Assembly (NCBI RefSeq): GCF_009856825.1
Contig: NZ_WVTD01000003.1
Span: 124,001-188,000, forward strand
Direction: 5' to 3'
From: Novosphingobium silvae
GTDB taxonomy: Bacteria; Pseudomonadota; Alphaproteobacteria; Sphingomonadales; Sphingomonadaceae
Length of the DNA stretch: 64,000 bases
The stretch's first letter is position 1. The number at the start of each line of letters is the position of its first letter. A program made the translations under genes and the position numbers. Below are positions 52,666 through 64,000 of this stretch, in pieces. The notes beneath the pieces are model-generated. The model was not told the origin of the DNA and made no database searches. It saw nothing but the letters and a program-made list of their open reading frames with translations.

Positions 52666-54864
52666 TCAGGCCACCTCGCCCAGCCGGTCGAGGTGCTTGT
52701 CCAGCGTGATCGGATATTCGCGGATGCGAACGCCCGTGGCATTGTAGATCGCGTTGGCCACTGCCGCGCCCACGCCGCACAGGCCCAGCTCGCCCACGCC
52801 TTTCGCCTTCATTGGCGAGACCTTGTCGTCCGCCTCGTCAAGGAAGACGACGTCCTGGTGCGGGATGTCGGCATGAACCGGCACTTCGTAGCCGGCGAGG
52901 TCGTGGTTGACGAAGAAGCCGAAGCGCTTGTCCACCGCCAGTTCCTCCATCAGCGCGCCGCCCACGCCCATCGTCATCGCGCCGATCACCTGGCTGCGCG
53001 CCGACGTGGGATTGAGGATGCGCCCTGCAGCGCAGACTGCCAGCATCCGCCGCACCCGCGTCTCACCAGTGTAGCGATCGACCGCCACCTCGACGAAGTG
53101 CGCGCCGAAGGTGGACTGCTGGAACTTCTTGGCAAGATCGCCGAACTCGATCGAATCCTCGACCACGATCTCGCCGCCGCGCGCGGCGCTGGCGATGTCG
53201 GCCGTACGGTTGCCCACGCGCACCTGACCGCCTTCGAACACCGCCTCGCCCGGGCCGAAGCCCAGCTTCGCCACGACTGCCTCGCGCAGCTTGACACACG
53301 CGGCATAGACGCCGGAAGTGGAGCTGTTGGCGCCCCACTGGCCGCCCGACCCGGCCGATACCGGTGCCGAGGAATCGCCCAGCTTCACGTTCACTTTCGC
53401 CAGAGGCACGCCCATCATCTCCGCCGCGGTCTGGGCGATGATGGTGTAGGTGCCGGTCCCGATGTCGGTCATGTCGGTTTCCACCGAGACCTCGCCCGAG
53501 GTGCTGAGGCGCACCCGCGCGCCCGACTTCTGGTTGAGGTTGTTGCGGAAGGCCGCAGCCACGCCCATCCCGACGAGCCAACGCCCGTCGCGAACCTGCC
53601 CCGGCTTGGCCTTGCGGCGGTTCCAGCCGAAACGCTGCGCGCCCTCTTCCATGCAGCGCACGAGATTGCGCTGCGAGAACGGACGCTCGGGGTTCTCGGG
53701 ATCGACCTGCGTATCGTTGAGGACACGGAAGGCGACCGGGTCCATGCCCAGCTTCTCGGCCATTTCGTCGATCGCGATCTCCAGCGCCATCATGCCCGGA
53801 GCCTCGCCCGGCGCGCGCATGGCGTTGGCTTCGGGCAGGTCGAGCACGGCAAGGCGCAGCGCGGTCATCCGGTTGGCGCCGGCGTAGAGCAGCTTGGTCT
53901 GCTGCGTCGCCGCCTCGGGTCCGCCACCCTCAAGATCGCCGGACCAGCTTTCGTGGCCGATCGCGGTGATCTTGCCGTCGCGCGCGCAGCCCAGCCGGAT
54001 GCGCTGGATGGTGGCGGGGCGGTGCGTGGTGTTGTTGGCCATCAGCGGGCGCTGCAGCGCGAGCTTCACCGGCCGCTTCGCCGCGCGCGCGCCCAGCGCC
54101 GCCATGAGGACGTCCGCGCGCAGGAACAGCTTCCCGCCGAAGCCGCCGCCGATGTAGGGCGAGATGAGGCGCACGTTCTCGACCGGAAGCTGCAGCGTGG
54201 CCGCAAGGTCCTTGAGCCCCCAGTTGATCATCTGGTTCGCGGTCCAGACCGTGAGCTTGCCCCCTTCCCACGCGGCGATGGTGGCGTGCGGCTCCATCAT
54301 CGCGTGGCTCTGGTCAGGCGTGGTGTAGGTTTCGTCGATCTGCACCGGAGCGCCCGCGAAGGCGCCCTCGAAATCGCCCGCGCCGCTCGGCGCGTCGGAA
54401 CCGGTGCCCTCCTTGGCGTCGGGCTTCGCCGCCACGAGGTCGAAGCGGCCTGCGTCGCGCGCATAGTCGACATCGATCAGCGCCGCCGCAGCGCGCGCCT
54501 GCTCGAACGTCTCGGCGACGACGACGGCAACGGCCTGGTGGTAGTGCTCGACCTGCGGACCGGCGAGCAGGTGGGCGGTGTTCATCCGCCCCTTGCCCAG
54601 CTTGCCCGCGTTGCGGTGCGTGACGACGGCAACGACGCCCGCCGCACGCTCCGCGCGCGCGGTGTCGATCGAGCGGATGGTGCCCTTGGCCACGGCCGAG
54701 CCCAGGATATAGCCATAAGCCATCTTCCCCGGAACGTCCTGGTGCTCATAGGCGTAGGGCGCCTGTCCGCTGACCTTGAGCGGCCCGTCGATGCGCGGGG
54801 TGGGCTTGCCCACCACCGTCATGCGATCGATCGGGTTGGTCCCTGCGGGTGTGTCGAACTTCAT
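52666..54864 (-). CDS. paoC: Periplasmic aldehyde oxidoreductase molybdenum subunit
   Basis: A 732-residue large subunit of the PaoABC (YagTSR) type. It lacks its own signal peptide, as does E. coli PaoC, and would be carried across the membrane by the Tat signal on PaoA. Motifs: [19 protein letters not shown] at the start of the hammerhead domain, [30 protein letters not shown] at the substrate site, and the catalytic Glu in [14 protein letters not shown] near the end. It oxidises a broad range of aldehydes to acids in homologues. The ATG overlaps the paoB stop by 4 bp. Confidence 0.92.
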   Translation of the reverse strand: MKFDTPAGTNPIDRMTVVGKPTPRIDGPLKVSGQAPYAYEHQDVPGKMAYGYILGSAVAKGTIRSIDTARAERAAGVVAVVTHRNAGKLGKGRMNTAHLLAGPQVEHYHQAVAVVVAETFEQARAAAALIDVDYARDAGRFDLVAAKPDAKEGTGSDAPSGAGDFEGAFAGAPVQIDETYTTPDQSHAMMEPHATIAAWEGGKLTVWTANQMINWGLKDLAATLQLPVENVRLISPYIGGGFGGKLFLRADVLMAALGARAAKRPVKLALQRPLMANNTTHRPATIQRIRLGCARDGKITAIGHESWSGDLEGGGPEAATQQTKLLYAGANRMTALRLAVLDLPEANAMRAPGEAPGMMALEIAIDEMAEKLGMDPVAFRVLNDTQVDPENPERPFSQRNLVRCMEEGAQRFGWNRRKAKPGQVRDGRWLVGMGVAAAFRNNLNQKSGARVRLSTSGEVSVETDMTDIGTGTYTIIAQTAAEMMGVPLAKVNVKLGDSSAPVSAGSGGQWGANSSTSGVYAACVKLREAVVAKLGFGPGEAVFEGGQVRVGNRTADIASAARGGEIVVEDSIEFGDLAKKFQQSTFGAHFVEVAVDRYTGETRVRRMLAVCAAGRILNPTSARSQVIGAMTMGVGGALMEELAVDKRFGFFVNHDLAGYEVPVHADIPHQDVVFLDEADDKVSPMKAKGVGELGLCGVGAAVANAIYNATGVRIREYPITLDKHLDRLGEVA

Positions 54865-55814
54865 GCCTCTCGAGCCTCCGCGATGACGGATGCGATGGTA
54901 CGCTTCGCAAGGGTGATCTTGAACGCGTTGTCCTCACGCGGGGCGGCCTCGGCGAACAGGCGGTCGGCGACCGGCCCCGCTCCCTTCGGCAGCAGCGCGT
55001 CGGCCTCCGCTTCCCGCCAGGGCTTGTGGGCGACGCCGCCCAGCGCCACCGCGCCGCGGCCGTCGCGTCCGATCACCGCAGCCACGGAGACGAGCGCGAA
55101 GGCGTAGGACGCACGGTCCCGCACCTTGCGGTAGATATGCGTACCGCCCCGTTGCCTGGGCAGCGCGACGGAGATGATCATCTCACCCTTGTCGAGCACC
55201 GTGTCGCGATGCGGCGTGTCGCCAGGCAGCCTGTGGAACTCGGCGATGGAGATGGCGCGGGTGGTGCCATCGGGGCGGATCGTCTCCACCGACGCATCGA
55301 GCACGCGCATGGCGACCGCCATGTCGCTGGGGTGCGTGGCGATGCAGGCCTCGCTGGTGCCGACCACCGCGAGCTGGCGCGAGAACCCGCCGATGGCCGC
55401 GCAGCCCGAGCCGGGCTTGCGCTTGTTGCAGGGCATGTTGACGTCGTAGAAATAGGGGCACCGCGTGCGTTGCAGCAGGTTGCCCGCCGTGGTCGCCTTG
55501 TTGCGCAGCTGGCCCGAGGCGCCCGCGACGAGCGCCCGCGTGAGGACAGCGTAATCCTCGCGCACGCGCTTGTCGGCGGCAAGGTCGGTGTTGCGCACGA
55601 GAGCGCCGATGCGCAGCCCGCCGCCGTCGATCTCCTCGATCTTGTCCATGCCAAGGCCGTTGACGTCGATGAGATGCGTGGGCGTCTCGATCTCGAGCTT
55701 CATCAGGTCGAGGAGATTGGTGCCGCCGGCGATGAAGCGCGCGCCCGGCATCGAGGCGGCCTTGGCGGCGGCATCCTGCGCGCTGGTGGCGCGCTCGTAG
55801 GTGAACGGCCTCAT
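54861..55814 (-). CDS. paoB: Periplasmic aldehyde oxidoreductase FAD subunit with [4Fe-4S] site
   Basis: A 317-residue FAD subunit: [19 protein letters not shown] (about 28-46) and the segment [14 protein letters not shown] with later PCNKR and GSGC supply cysteines for the extra [4Fe-4S] cluster known in E. coli Pao[20 protein letters not shown] belongs to the C-terminal FAD domain. It overlaps paoA and paoC by 4 bp each, so the three subunits are made together. Confidence 0.92.
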   Translation of the reverse strand: MRPFTYERATSAQDAAAKAASMPGARFIAGGTNLLDLMKLEIETPTHLIDVNGLGMDKIEEIDGGGLRIGALVRNTDLAADKRVREDYAVLTRALVAGASGQLRNKATTAGNLLQRTRCPYFYDVNMPCNKRKPGSGCAAIGGFSRQLAVVGTSEACIATHPSDMAVAMRVLDASVETIRPDGTTRAISIAEFHRLPGDTPHRDTVLDKGEMIISVALPRQRGGTHIYRKVRDRASYAFALVSVAAVIGRDGRGAVALGGVAHKPWREAEADALLPKGAGPVADRLFAEAAPREDNAFKITLAKRTIASVIAEAREA

Positions 55815-56470
55815 GCGCGGTCTCCTGCGATGCCGGCGACGTCGGCCATGGCATCGGCGATGTTGGAGTAGGCGCCGCAGCGGCAGATGTTGCCGCTCAT
55901 GCGCTCGCGCATTTCGTGCGTGGTCATCGCGGGAGCCTTGGAGACATCGCCGGTGACGTGGCTGGGGATGCCTGCGCGGATCTCCTCGAGCACGGCGACG
56001 GCGGAGCAGATCTGGCCCGGCGTGCAGTAGCCGCACTGGTAGCCGTCATGCTCCACGAAGGCGGCCTGCATGGGGTGCAGGTTGCCCGGCGTACCCAGAC
56101 CCTCGATCGTGGTCACCTCGTCGCCCTCGTGCATTACCGCAAGGCTGAGGCACGAGTTGATGCGCCGCCCGTCGACGATGACGGTGCAGGCGCCGCACTG
56201 CCCATGGTCGCAGCCCTTCTTGGTGCCGGTGAGATGCAGGTGTTCGCGCAGGGCGTCGAGCAGCGTGGTGCGCGTATCGAGAGTGAGAGTGACGGGCTTG
56301 CCGTTGACCTTCATGCCGACCCGGCCCTGTGGCGGGGCCGCGCCATCGGCCTGAGCGAGGGCGACGCCGCCCAGCCCCGGGCCCGCGCCCATCGAACCCG
56401 CGAACGCGGCGCCTGCCGCGCTGGTCTTGAGAACGTCGCGCCGGGAAATCGCTCCGTGTCCTTCCGTCAT
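55811..56470 (-). CDS. paoA: Periplasmic aldehyde oxidoreductase [2Fe-2S] subunit with Tat signal
   Basis: A 219-residue iron-sulfur subunit. The Tat signal SRRDVLK (Arg10-Arg11) is followed by an Ala/Gly-rich hydrophobic stretch ending ALAQA near residue 41. Cluster motifs are [14 protein letters not shown] with [13 protein letters not shown], and NICRCGAYS. It should guide the folded, cofactor-loaded heterotrimer to the periplasm. It is first in the paoABC operon; the maturation factor gene paoD, often adjacent in E. coli-type loci, is not seen here. Confidence 0.93.
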   Translation of the reverse strand: MTEGHGAISRRDVLKTSAAGAAFAGSMGAGPGLGGVALAQADGAAPPQGRVGMKVNGKPVTLTLDTRTTLLDALREHLHLTGTKKGCDHGQCGACTVIVDGRRINSCLSLAVMHEGDEVTTIEGLGTPGNLHPMQAAFVEHDGYQCGYCTPGQICSAVAVLEEIRAGIPSHVTGDVSKAPAMTTHEMRERMSGNICRCGAYSNIADAMADVAGIAGDRA

Positions 56471-56832
56471 GGTGATGTTCCTTTTTCGGGGATGACGATG
56501 GCGAAAGCCATAGCCGCACGCGCCCGCTTGCCCAGGCGCGCCCCTTCTTGCCCATCCGTCCTTTCTGCCCCTACGGGCCGCGTTTTTCCATGGGGCTAGA
56601 CTTGCATGCTGCAGTGAGCGCCGCTCACCGTCGCATCAAGTTCCATACACTGCGGGATATAGTTCTCGGGCGCGAAAAGAGCCTCGTTCGATGCCGGCGC
56701 GACCCGAAGCGCATCGAACGGGTTCCAATCCTCCGCCAAGACGGGGGCGGCGCTTTCCCGGCGCCTGCCCCCGGTTTCATTGGTCACCGCCTGCACCGTG
56801 ACGCGGCGCAGGCCATGCCCGGCTCCGACCCG
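56471..56832. promoter_or_regulatory. Upstream region of paoABC with a 15-bp palindrome
   Basis: No convincing gene lies in these 362 bp. A perfect palindrome GTGAGC-GCC-GCTCAC (56614-56628) stands about 145 bp upstream of paoA and is a candidate operator for a repressor, for example of the TetR or LacI type. A 66-codon open frame over the same stretch (56796-56596, minus) starts with GTG without a ribosome-binding site and I did not accept it. Confidence 0.4.
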
Positions 56833-58623
<1,791 letters not shown>

Positions 58624-58675
58624 GTGTCACTCTCCTCGAGCGGCTCCGGCCGGGCCGGAAGCCGCCCCTTTGTCT

Positions 58676-61015
58676 TCAGTTCCGCAGCGGCTTGCCGGTT
58701 TCGAGCATGTGCTCCACCCGGGCGATCGAGCGCGGCTCGCGCACCAGGCGCATGAAGGTCTCGCGTTCCAGCTTCAGCAGTTCCTGCTCGCTCACGGTGT
58801 CGACGAGGTCCGCCTCGCCACCCGAAAGCACGTTGGCCAGCGCGTCGGAAACCACGAGGTCGTAGTCCGTCGCCTTGCCCTGCTTGTGGAACCCGTCGGC
58901 CGCCATGCCCAGCGCTACGCGGCCGCTTTCGCCGGGAAGGCGGAAGTGCGGCGGCTCGGGCGGGGTGTAGCCCTCCACCAGGCTCAGCGCCTTCTGCTTG
59001 GCGTCGTAGAGCAGGCGGTCGCGGTTCATGGTGATGGCATCGTCGGGGCGCAGGAACAGCATTTCCTTCGCCTGCGCCGCCGAGCGGGAGACCGAGGCGG
59101 TGGAGACCGTCTCGAACACCTTGGCGACCGCGGGCATCGGACCCTTGGGCATCATCTTGTTGTTCTGCCAGCGGTCGAGCATCTCGCCGTTGCCGCCCCA
59201 GCCCGGGATCAGGCCGACGCCGCACTCGACGAGGCCGGTGTAGAGCTCGGCATGCGCCTGCACCGCGTCGCAATGGAGCAGGATCTCGCACCCGCCGCCG
59301 ACCGCGAGGCCCGCAGGCGCGCCGACCACCGGGAACGGCGCGTACTTCAGGCCCTTGTAGGCCATCTGCCCGCCCGCCACGAGCTTCTCGATCTCGCTCC
59401 ACGCCGCGATGTTCAGCGCGAAGAGCGCGAGGCCCAGGTTGGCGCCCGCCGAGAAGCTGTCGGCATCGTTATAGATGACCAGCGCCTTGTACTGCGCCTT
59501 CACCAGGCCGATGGCCTCGACGATGAGCTTCATGACGTCGCCGTCGAGAGCGTTCATCTTGCCGGTGAACTCGAGCGCGACGACCCCGTCGCCTACGTCC
59601 CAGAGCGCGGCGGAACCGTTCTTCAGCAGCGGCTTGGAGGCGAGCTTGATGTCCTCAAGTCGCAGCACGCCCTCGGGACGCACGATGTCGCGGTACTCGC
59701 CGTCGAGGCCGAGGAACTGGCGCTTGCCGTTCTCGACCCGGTAGAAAGTGCGATCGCCCGCAAGCTTCAGGATCTCGGGCACGGGCTGGCCTTCGGCTTC
59801 GAGACGGGCGGCCAGCCAGGCAGCGCCCAGCTTGTCGATCATCTCGAAAGGTCCGGCCTTCCAGTTGTAGCCGAGCTTCATGGCGTCATCGATGGCGACC
59901 ACGTCGCCCGCCGCCGAGGGGACGAGGCCGGCCGCATAGGCAAGCGTGCCGCCGAGCACGGCCCAGGCATACTCGCCGACCTTGCCCTTCGTCTCCACCA
60001 GCTTGCGAAGGTCGCCCTTGCCGGCCGCGCCCGAAGGCCCTGCCGCACGCACGGTCTCACGGTACTCGCCGGTGGCAAGGTCGACAGTCTCCTTGCGGCG
60101 ACCCATCTCCTTGTTGAGGCGATAGAACCCACCCTTGCCCTTGCGGCCGGTGTAGCCCTCGCCGATCATCTTCTCGATCAGCGGATGACTGCGGGCGATC
60201 GCGTGATACGGATCGTCCTTGGCAAGGGTCGAGGTGAGGCTGGCCTGCAGGTGCGGCATGAGGTCGATGCCCACAAGGTCGACGAGGCCGAAGATGCCGG
60301 TCTTGGGCACGCCCATCGGCTTGCCCGCGATGGCGTCCGCCAGCTCCACCGTGATGCCCATGTCGAACGCGGCGTTGAGGCCGAGCTGGATCCAGTACGT
60401 GCCGATGCGGTTGGCGATGAAGCCGGGGGTGTCGTTGGCCTTCACCACCGTCTTGCCCATGGCGACGTCGGCGAACCGCTCGACCTTCGCAGCCACGCCG
60501 GCATCGGTCTCTGGCCCGGTGACGATCTCCAGCAGGCGCATGTAGCGCGGCGGGTTGAAGAAGTGGGTGATGAGGAAGTCGCGCCTGAACGCGTCCGAGC
60601 GCCCCTCCACCAGCTGGCCGAGCGGGATCGTCGAGGTGTTCGAGGACACAGCCGTGCCCTCACGCTTCACCGCCTCGATCTTGGCGTAGAGGCCCTGCTT
60701 GATGTCGAGCCGCTCGATCACGGCTTCCACCACCCAGTCGCACTCGGCGATCTTGTCGAGGTGATCCTCGATATTGCCGGTTTCCACCAGCTTGGCCGCC
60801 GACTTGCTCATGAACGGCGCGGGCTCGGTCTTGAGCATCTTCGCCACTGCGCCCTCGGCGATGGCGTTGCGGTTCGCACCGTCCCTGGGGACGATGTCGA
60901 GCAGCAGCACCGGCACGCCGGCATTGGCGACCTGCGCTGCGATGCCTGCGCCCATGGTACCCGCGCCGATCACGCAGACCTTCTTGATTGCGCTTTCGTT
61001 CGAAAGAGGGCTCAT
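58676..61015 (-). CDS. fadB: 3-Hydroxyacyl-CoA dehydrogenase / enoyl-CoA hydratase
   Basis: A 779-residue fused beta-oxidation enzyme in the dehydrogenase-first order, which differs from E. coli FadB/FadJ. The NAD domain starts VCVIGAGTMGAGIAAQVANAG (about 13-33); THFFNPPRYMRLLEIV and KPMGVPKTGIFGLVDLVGID belong to the HAD part. The crotonase domain occupies roughly residues 480-680 (DADSFSAGANLGLALF, PAGLAVGGGCEILLHCD with the oxyanion loop). The ATG at 61015 overlaps the thiolase stop by 4 bp. Proteins of this order are common in alphaproteobacteria; the fadB symbol denotes function, not strict orthology. Confidence 0.92.
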   Translation of the reverse strand: MSPLSNESAIKKVCVIGAGTMGAGIAAQVANAGVPVLLLDIVPRDGANRNAIAEGAVAKMLKTEPAPFMSKSAAKLVETGNIEDHLDKIAECDWVVEAVIERLDIKQGLYAKIEAVKREGTAVSSNTSTIPLGQLVEGRSDAFRRDFLITHFFNPPRYMRLLEIVTGPETDAGVAAKVERFADVAMGKTVVKANDTPGFIANRIGTYWIQLGLNAAFDMGITVELADAIAGKPMGVPKTGIFGLVDLVGIDLMPHLQASLTSTLAKDDPYHAIARSHPLIEKMIGEGYTGRKGKGGFYRLNKEMGRRKETVDLATGEYRETVRAAGPSGAAGKGDLRKLVETKGKVGEYAWAVLGGTLAYAAGLVPSAAGDVVAIDDAMKLGYNWKAGPFEMIDKLGAAWLAARLEAEGQPVPEILKLAGDRTFYRVENGKRQFLGLDGEYRDIVRPEGVLRLEDIKLASKPLLKNGSAALWDVGDGVVALEFTGKMNALDGDVMKLIVEAIGLVKAQYKALVIYNDADSFSAGANLGLALFALNIAAWSEIEKLVAGGQMAYKGLKYAPFPVVGAPAGLAVGGGCEILLHCDAVQAHAELYTGLVECGVGLIPGWGGNGEMLDRWQNNKMMPKGPMPAVAKVFETVSTASVSRSAAQAKEMLFLRPDDAITMNRDRLLYDAKQKALSLVEGYTPPEPPHFRLPGESGRVALGMAADGFHKQGKATDYDLVVSDALANVLSGGEADLVDTVSEQELLKLERETFMRLVREPRSIARVEHMLETGKPLRN

Positions 61016-62148
61016 TCCACGGCCTCCAGAACGGTGGCGATGCCCTGCCCGCCGCCGATGCACTGGCTGGCGAGCGCGTACTTGCCGCCTTCGCGCTTGA
61101 GCAGCGAGGCTGCCTTGCCGACGATGCGGGCGCCGGTCGCGCCGAGCGGGTGGCCGATGGCGATGGCGCCGCCGTCGATGTTCACCTTGGCGGTGTCGAG
61201 GCCGAGATCCCTGATGCAGGCAAGCGCCTGGCTGGCGAATGCCTCGTTCAGCTCCACCACGTCGAGGTCGGCGGCGGAAATTCCTGCGCGCTCCATCGCC
61301 TTCTGGCTGGACAGGATCGGACCCAGACCCATCGTCTCGGGCGCGCAGCCGGAAATGGCGACCGACTTGATGCGGGCGAGGATCGGCAGGTTGCGGGCGC
61401 GCGCGTATTCCTCGGTCGTGACGAGCACGGCGCTGGCGCCGTCGGTCAGCGGCGAGGACGTGCCGGCCGTGACCGAGCCGTTGGCGTCGAACGCGGGCTT
61501 GAGGCCCGCAAGACCCTCGGCCGAGGTCTCGGCGCGGATGGTGCCATCCTCGCTGACGGTGCCGGCCTTGGTCTCGATCGGCACGATCTCGTCGGCAAGC
61601 TTGCCGGCTTCACGCGCGGCGGCGGCGCGCTTCTGGCTCTCGACGGCAAGCGCTTCCTGCTCGGCGCGGGAGATCTGGTACTTGGTGGCGACGTTCTCCG
61701 CCGTCTCGCCCATGCCCATGTAGGCGGCGCTCTTCTTGGCGAGCGTGGGGTTGGGCAGCGGGTTGAAGCCCATCATCGGCACGCGGCTCATCGATTCGAC
61801 ACCCGCGCAGATGAATGCCTCTCCGGCGCCGATAGCAATCTGGCCCATCGCGATCTGGATCGAGCTCATCGACGAGCCGCAGAAGCGGTTCACCGTCATC
61901 CCGCCGACCGAAAGCGGAAGGTCGGCCAGCAGGCCGATGAGGCGGGCGACATTCAGGCCCTGCTCGCCTTCGGGGAAGGCACAGCCGACGATGATGTCCT
62001 CGATGTCGGCAGCCTCTACGCCCGTCTTGGCGATAAGGCCGCGGATCACCTGCGCGGCAAGGTCATCGGGGCGGACGCGGGCCAGTGCGCCCTTGCCTGC
62101 CAGGTGAAAGGGCGAGCGGGCATAGCCCGCAATCACGACGCTTTGCAT
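61012..62148 (-). CDS. fadA: Acetyl-CoA acyltransferase (thiolase)
   Basis: A 378-residue thiolase for the last step of beta-oxidation. The nucleophilic Cys is in VNRFCGSSMSSIQIA (about residue 90), the second catalytic site has GGAIAIGHPLGATGAR (His) and ASQCIGGGQG (Cys). ELNEAFASQALA is also present. The ATG at 62148 (MQSVVIAGYARSPF) follows GGAGAG; an out-of-frame ATG stands four bases before it. It is first in the fadA-fadB-acyl-CoA dehydrogenase operon. Confidence 0.95.
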   Translation of the reverse strand: MQSVVIAGYARSPFHLAGKGALARVRPDDLAAQVIRGLIAKTGVEAADIEDIIVGCAFPEGEQGLNVARLIGLLADLPLSVGGMTVNRFCGSSMSSIQIAMGQIAIGAGEAFICAGVESMSRVPMMGFNPLPNPTLAKKSAAYMGMGETAENVATKYQISRAEQEALAVESQKRAAAAREAGKLADEIVPIETKAGTVSEDGTIRAETSAEGLAGLKPAFDANGSVTAGTSSPLTDGASAVLVTTEEYARARNLPILARIKSVAISGCAPETMGLGPILSSQKAMERAGISAADLDVVELNEAFASQALACIRDLGLDTAKVNIDGGAIAIGHPLGATGARIVGKAASLLKREGGKYALASQCIGGGQGIATVLEAVE

Positions 62149-62373
62149 GCATTCTCTCCATGGGCGGACCGGCCCGGCTGACGCACCGAATCCGTTGTGA
62201 TCCTCGTTCCTCGCGAACGTCTTCCCTAAAGGTGCGAATCTTTCCCTATACGTCAAGCACATTTTGGGTTAGACCGATTCTCGTTCGGGTCGGGATCGAC
62301 CTGCCACCTTCGAAGAAGGGGCGGATCCTGGCGCACAAGCGAACACGGGTAGAGAGATGGAGAGGTCGCTCAA

Positions 62374-62811
62374 ATGCACGTGATGAAACCCCTTGCGCTG
62401 GCATTGGTTGCCGCCGGCGTGGCGTCGGCCGTTCCCGCAATCGCTGCCGACGGCGATACCGCCGTTGGGCTGTGGCGCACGCCTGCCAAGAACGGCAGCG
62501 TCGAGATCGTTCGCTGCGGCGCTTCGCTCTGCGGCAAGCTCAAGTCGTCGGAAAACCTCCGCAAGAATCCTGAGCTCAAGGACGTCAACAACAAGGACGC
62601 CGCCAGGCGCGACCGCCGCCTGAAGGACCTCCAGATCCTGGGCGGCTTCAAGCTTGAAAAGGGCGCCTGGACAGGCGGCACCATCTACAATCCGGAAGAC
62701 GGCGGCACTTACAAGGCCACGATCACGCCCGCCGGCGCCGACACCATCAAGCTCAAGGGCTGCATCGTCTGGCCCCTGTGCAAGACCCAGACCTGGACGC
62801 GGATCAAGTAA
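62374..62811 (+). CDS. Exported DUF2147 protein
   Basis: A 145-residue protein with a signal peptide (LALALVAAGVASAVPAIAADG) and a DUF2147 domain. VGLWRTPAKNGSVEIVRCGASLCGKL is the typical N-terminal part, with two Cys, and GGTIYNPEDGGTYKATIT plus GCIVWPLCKTQTWTRI the C-terminal part, with two more Cys; disulfides are likely. The first ATG (62374) has GGAGAGG eight bases upstream, which supports it over the ATG nine bases on. Function is unknown. It stands between the divergent fad operon and the FadL-type porin. Confidence 0.88.
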   Translation: MHVMKPLALALVAAGVASAVPAIAADGDTAVGLWRTPAKNGSVEIVRCGASLCGKLKSSENLRKNPELKDVNNKDAARRDRRLKDLQILGGFKLEKGAWTGGTIYNPEDGGTYKATITPAGADTIKLKGCIVWPLCKTQTWTRIK

Positions 62812-62866
62812 GCTTCCGGGTTGTTAAAAACACGCGAAAAGCAATTCGCTTAGGGAGAGTATCGAA

Positions 62867-64000
62867 ATGCATACCAAGTCAGGCCGCATTCTTCTTGCGG
62901 GCGCTGCGAGCGCCATTGCGTTCGCCTATGCCGGCACCGCGCAGGCGCAGGCCTTCTACTTGCAGGAACAGTCGGTTCGCGGACAGGGCCGCGCCTTCTC
63001 CGGCGAGGCTGCCGACACCGGCGTCGATTCGCTGTGGTGGAACCCGGCCTCTATCGCCGACATGCAGGGCGGCGAAGCGGCGATCCGCGCCAGCGTCATT
63101 CTCCCGCGCGGCGACGTGGTGGACAACAACACCCTGATCGTACGTCCCGGCCAGGCTCCCGCATCGGTGGGCGGACAGTCCGTATCGCGCAATCCCATCA
63201 ACAACGGCGTGCTTCCCTCGGGCGCCGTCGCCTATGGCTTCGGCAAGGTTGCCGTGGGCCTTGCGGTGACCGCGCCGTACTCGTTCACCACCGACTACGA
63301 CGAGGACAGCTGGGCCCGCTATTCCGCGGACAAGACCAAGCTGCGCACCTTCGACATCCAGCCCAGCATCGCCTTCGCCCCCACCGACTGGCTGCGCGTG
63401 GGCGTTGCGGCCAATATCGAACACGTCGATGCGGCGCTCGGCAACTATCTGCCCAACCTCTCGCCGCTGCTGCCCGACGGTCACCAGAACCTCAAGGGCA
63501 AGGGCTGGGACATCGGCTGGTCGGCCGGCCTGCAGATCCACGAGGGCCCGGTCACGCTCGGCTTCGCCTACAAGTCGGCGGTCAAGCACAAGCTCGACGG
63601 TTCGCTGACGATCGAGGGGCTGGCAGGTCCGCTTGCCGCTCAGAACCGCACGGTCGATGCAACGGCCGAGTTCAGCACGCCATGGCAGGCGATCGGCTCC
63701 GTGCGCGCCAAGTTCAGCCCGCAGCTGACCTTCAACGCACAGGTCGTGCGCATGGGGTGGAGCGAATTCGACGCCATCGAACTGGGCGCGCCGCTCAACA
63801 CCGCCATCCCGGAGAACTACCGCAACAGCTGGACCTGGGCGATGGGCCTCGACTACGACGTCACGCCCCAGTGGACGGTCCGCACCGGCTTCCAGCGCGG
63901 CATCACGCCGACCCGCAACGGCGACCGTGACGCCCGCGTGCCCGACAGCAACCGCTGGAACTTCTCGGCCGGCACCAGCTACTCCATGAACTCCAGGTTC
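62867..64000 (+). CDS. FadL/OmpP1-type outer-membrane fatty acid transporter (cut at window end)
   Basis: The first 378 codons of an outer-membrane protein; the gene runs off the right edge. GGGAGAG lies eight bases before the ATG. A signal peptide (LLAGAASAIAFAYAGTAQAQA) leads into the FadL signature AFYLQEQSVRGQGRAFSGEAADTGVDSLWWNPASIADM with the N-terminal hatch region. Later strands include TPWQAIGSVRAKFSPQLTFNAQVVRMGWSEFD, typical of the barrel. It imports long-chain fatty acids or other hydrophobic compounds, in keeping with the beta-oxidation operon divergently placed 700 bp upstream. Confidence 0.93.
   Translation, partial: MHTKSGRILLAGAASAIAFAYAGTAQAQAFYLQEQSVRGQGRAFSGEAADTGVDSLWWNPASIADMQGGEAAIRASVILPRGDVVDNNTLIVRPGQAPASVGGQSVSRNPINNGVLPSGAVAYGFGKVAVGLAVTAPYSFTTDYDEDSWARYSADKTKLRTFDIQPSIAFAPTDWLRVGVAANIEHVDAALGNYLPNLSPLLPDGHQNLKGKGWDIGWSAGLQIHEGPVTLGFAYKSAVKHKLDGSLTIEGLAGPLAAQNRTVDATAEFSTPWQAIGSVRAKFSPQLTFNAQVVRMGWSEFDAIELGAPLNTAIPENYRNSWTWAMGLDYDVTPQWTVRTGFQRGITPTRNGDRDARVPDSNRWNFSAGTSYSMNSRF

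Noticed and set aside
56596..56796. A 66-codon minus-strand open frame upstream of paoA
   Set aside because: It starts with GTG without a ribosome-binding site, resembles no family I know, and overlaps a perfect palindrome that looks like an operator.

Overview
The window is high-GC, gene-dense chromosomal DNA from an alphaproteobacterium, most likely a sphingomonad (Novosphingobium or a close relative). The grounds are family content and style: a PutA that lacks the DNA-binding domain next to a divergent Lrp-type regulator, many molybdenum hydroxylases, a TonB-dependent receptor, hairpin-type intergenic repeats, and many 4-bp ATGA/GTGA gene overlaps. I saw no rRNA, tRNA, CRISPR array, insertion sequence or phage gene. 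The two ends cut genes: putA on the left and a FadL-type porin on the right.

Layout. 0-1.6 kb: putA (5' part) and its Lrp-type regulator. 1.7-6.5 kb: a CoxG-M-S-L-type molybdenum hydroxylase operon, then an SDR, an XpaC/TelA pair and fdhD. 10.9-14.7 kb: all four acetyl-CoA carboxylase subunits (accD-accB-accC-accA). 15.0-21.4 kb: an apparent five-gene redox operon of unknown function (dihaem DUF1592-family protein, Tat-exported DUF1552/HXXSHH protein, exported ankyrin protein, cytochrome c', cytochrome b561). 21.4-26.8 kb: a nucleoside-use operon (exported adenosine deaminase, TonB receptor, NUP-family protein) with a divergent LysR regulator. 28-29.1 kb: a phosphoribosyltransferase and a LOG-family protein. 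29.1-48.5 kb: one very long minus-strand purine-degradation gene string. 48.7-51.2 kb: fumC and an aldo/keto reductase. 51.2-51.7 kb: a non-coding stretch with a good promoter, an operator and several stems. 51.7-56.5 kb: LysR and paoCBA (periplasmic aldehyde oxidoreductase). 56.8-62.1 kb: a beta-oxidation operon (thiolase, FadB/J, acyl-CoA dehydrogenase). 62.4 kb to the end: a DUF2147 protein and a FadL-type porin.

How the genes work together. The purine string encodes a nearly complete route. Adenine and guanine are deaminated to hypoxanthine and xanthine (adenine deaminase, GuaD). XdhABC then makes urate. A flavoprotein is the only candidate for urate hydroxylation. UraH, UraD, PuuE, AllC and PucG carry carbon and nitrogen to oxalurate and glycine, and HpxXYZ plus HpxW are placed to process oxalurate and oxamate. 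An NCS2 permease and an exported phosphorylase-fold protein supply bases. The separate exported adenosine deaminase / TonB receptor / NUP operon looks like the outer-membrane and periplasmic front end of the same pathway. Both loci carry a matching 24-bp dyad (GCAATG-N12-CGTTGC) in their control regions, so they probably form one regulon under the LysR protein at 26952.

The two most promising undescribed items are the five-gene haem/HXXSHH/ankyrin operon at 14973-21358 and the structured, promoter-bearing non-coding region at 51242-51545.
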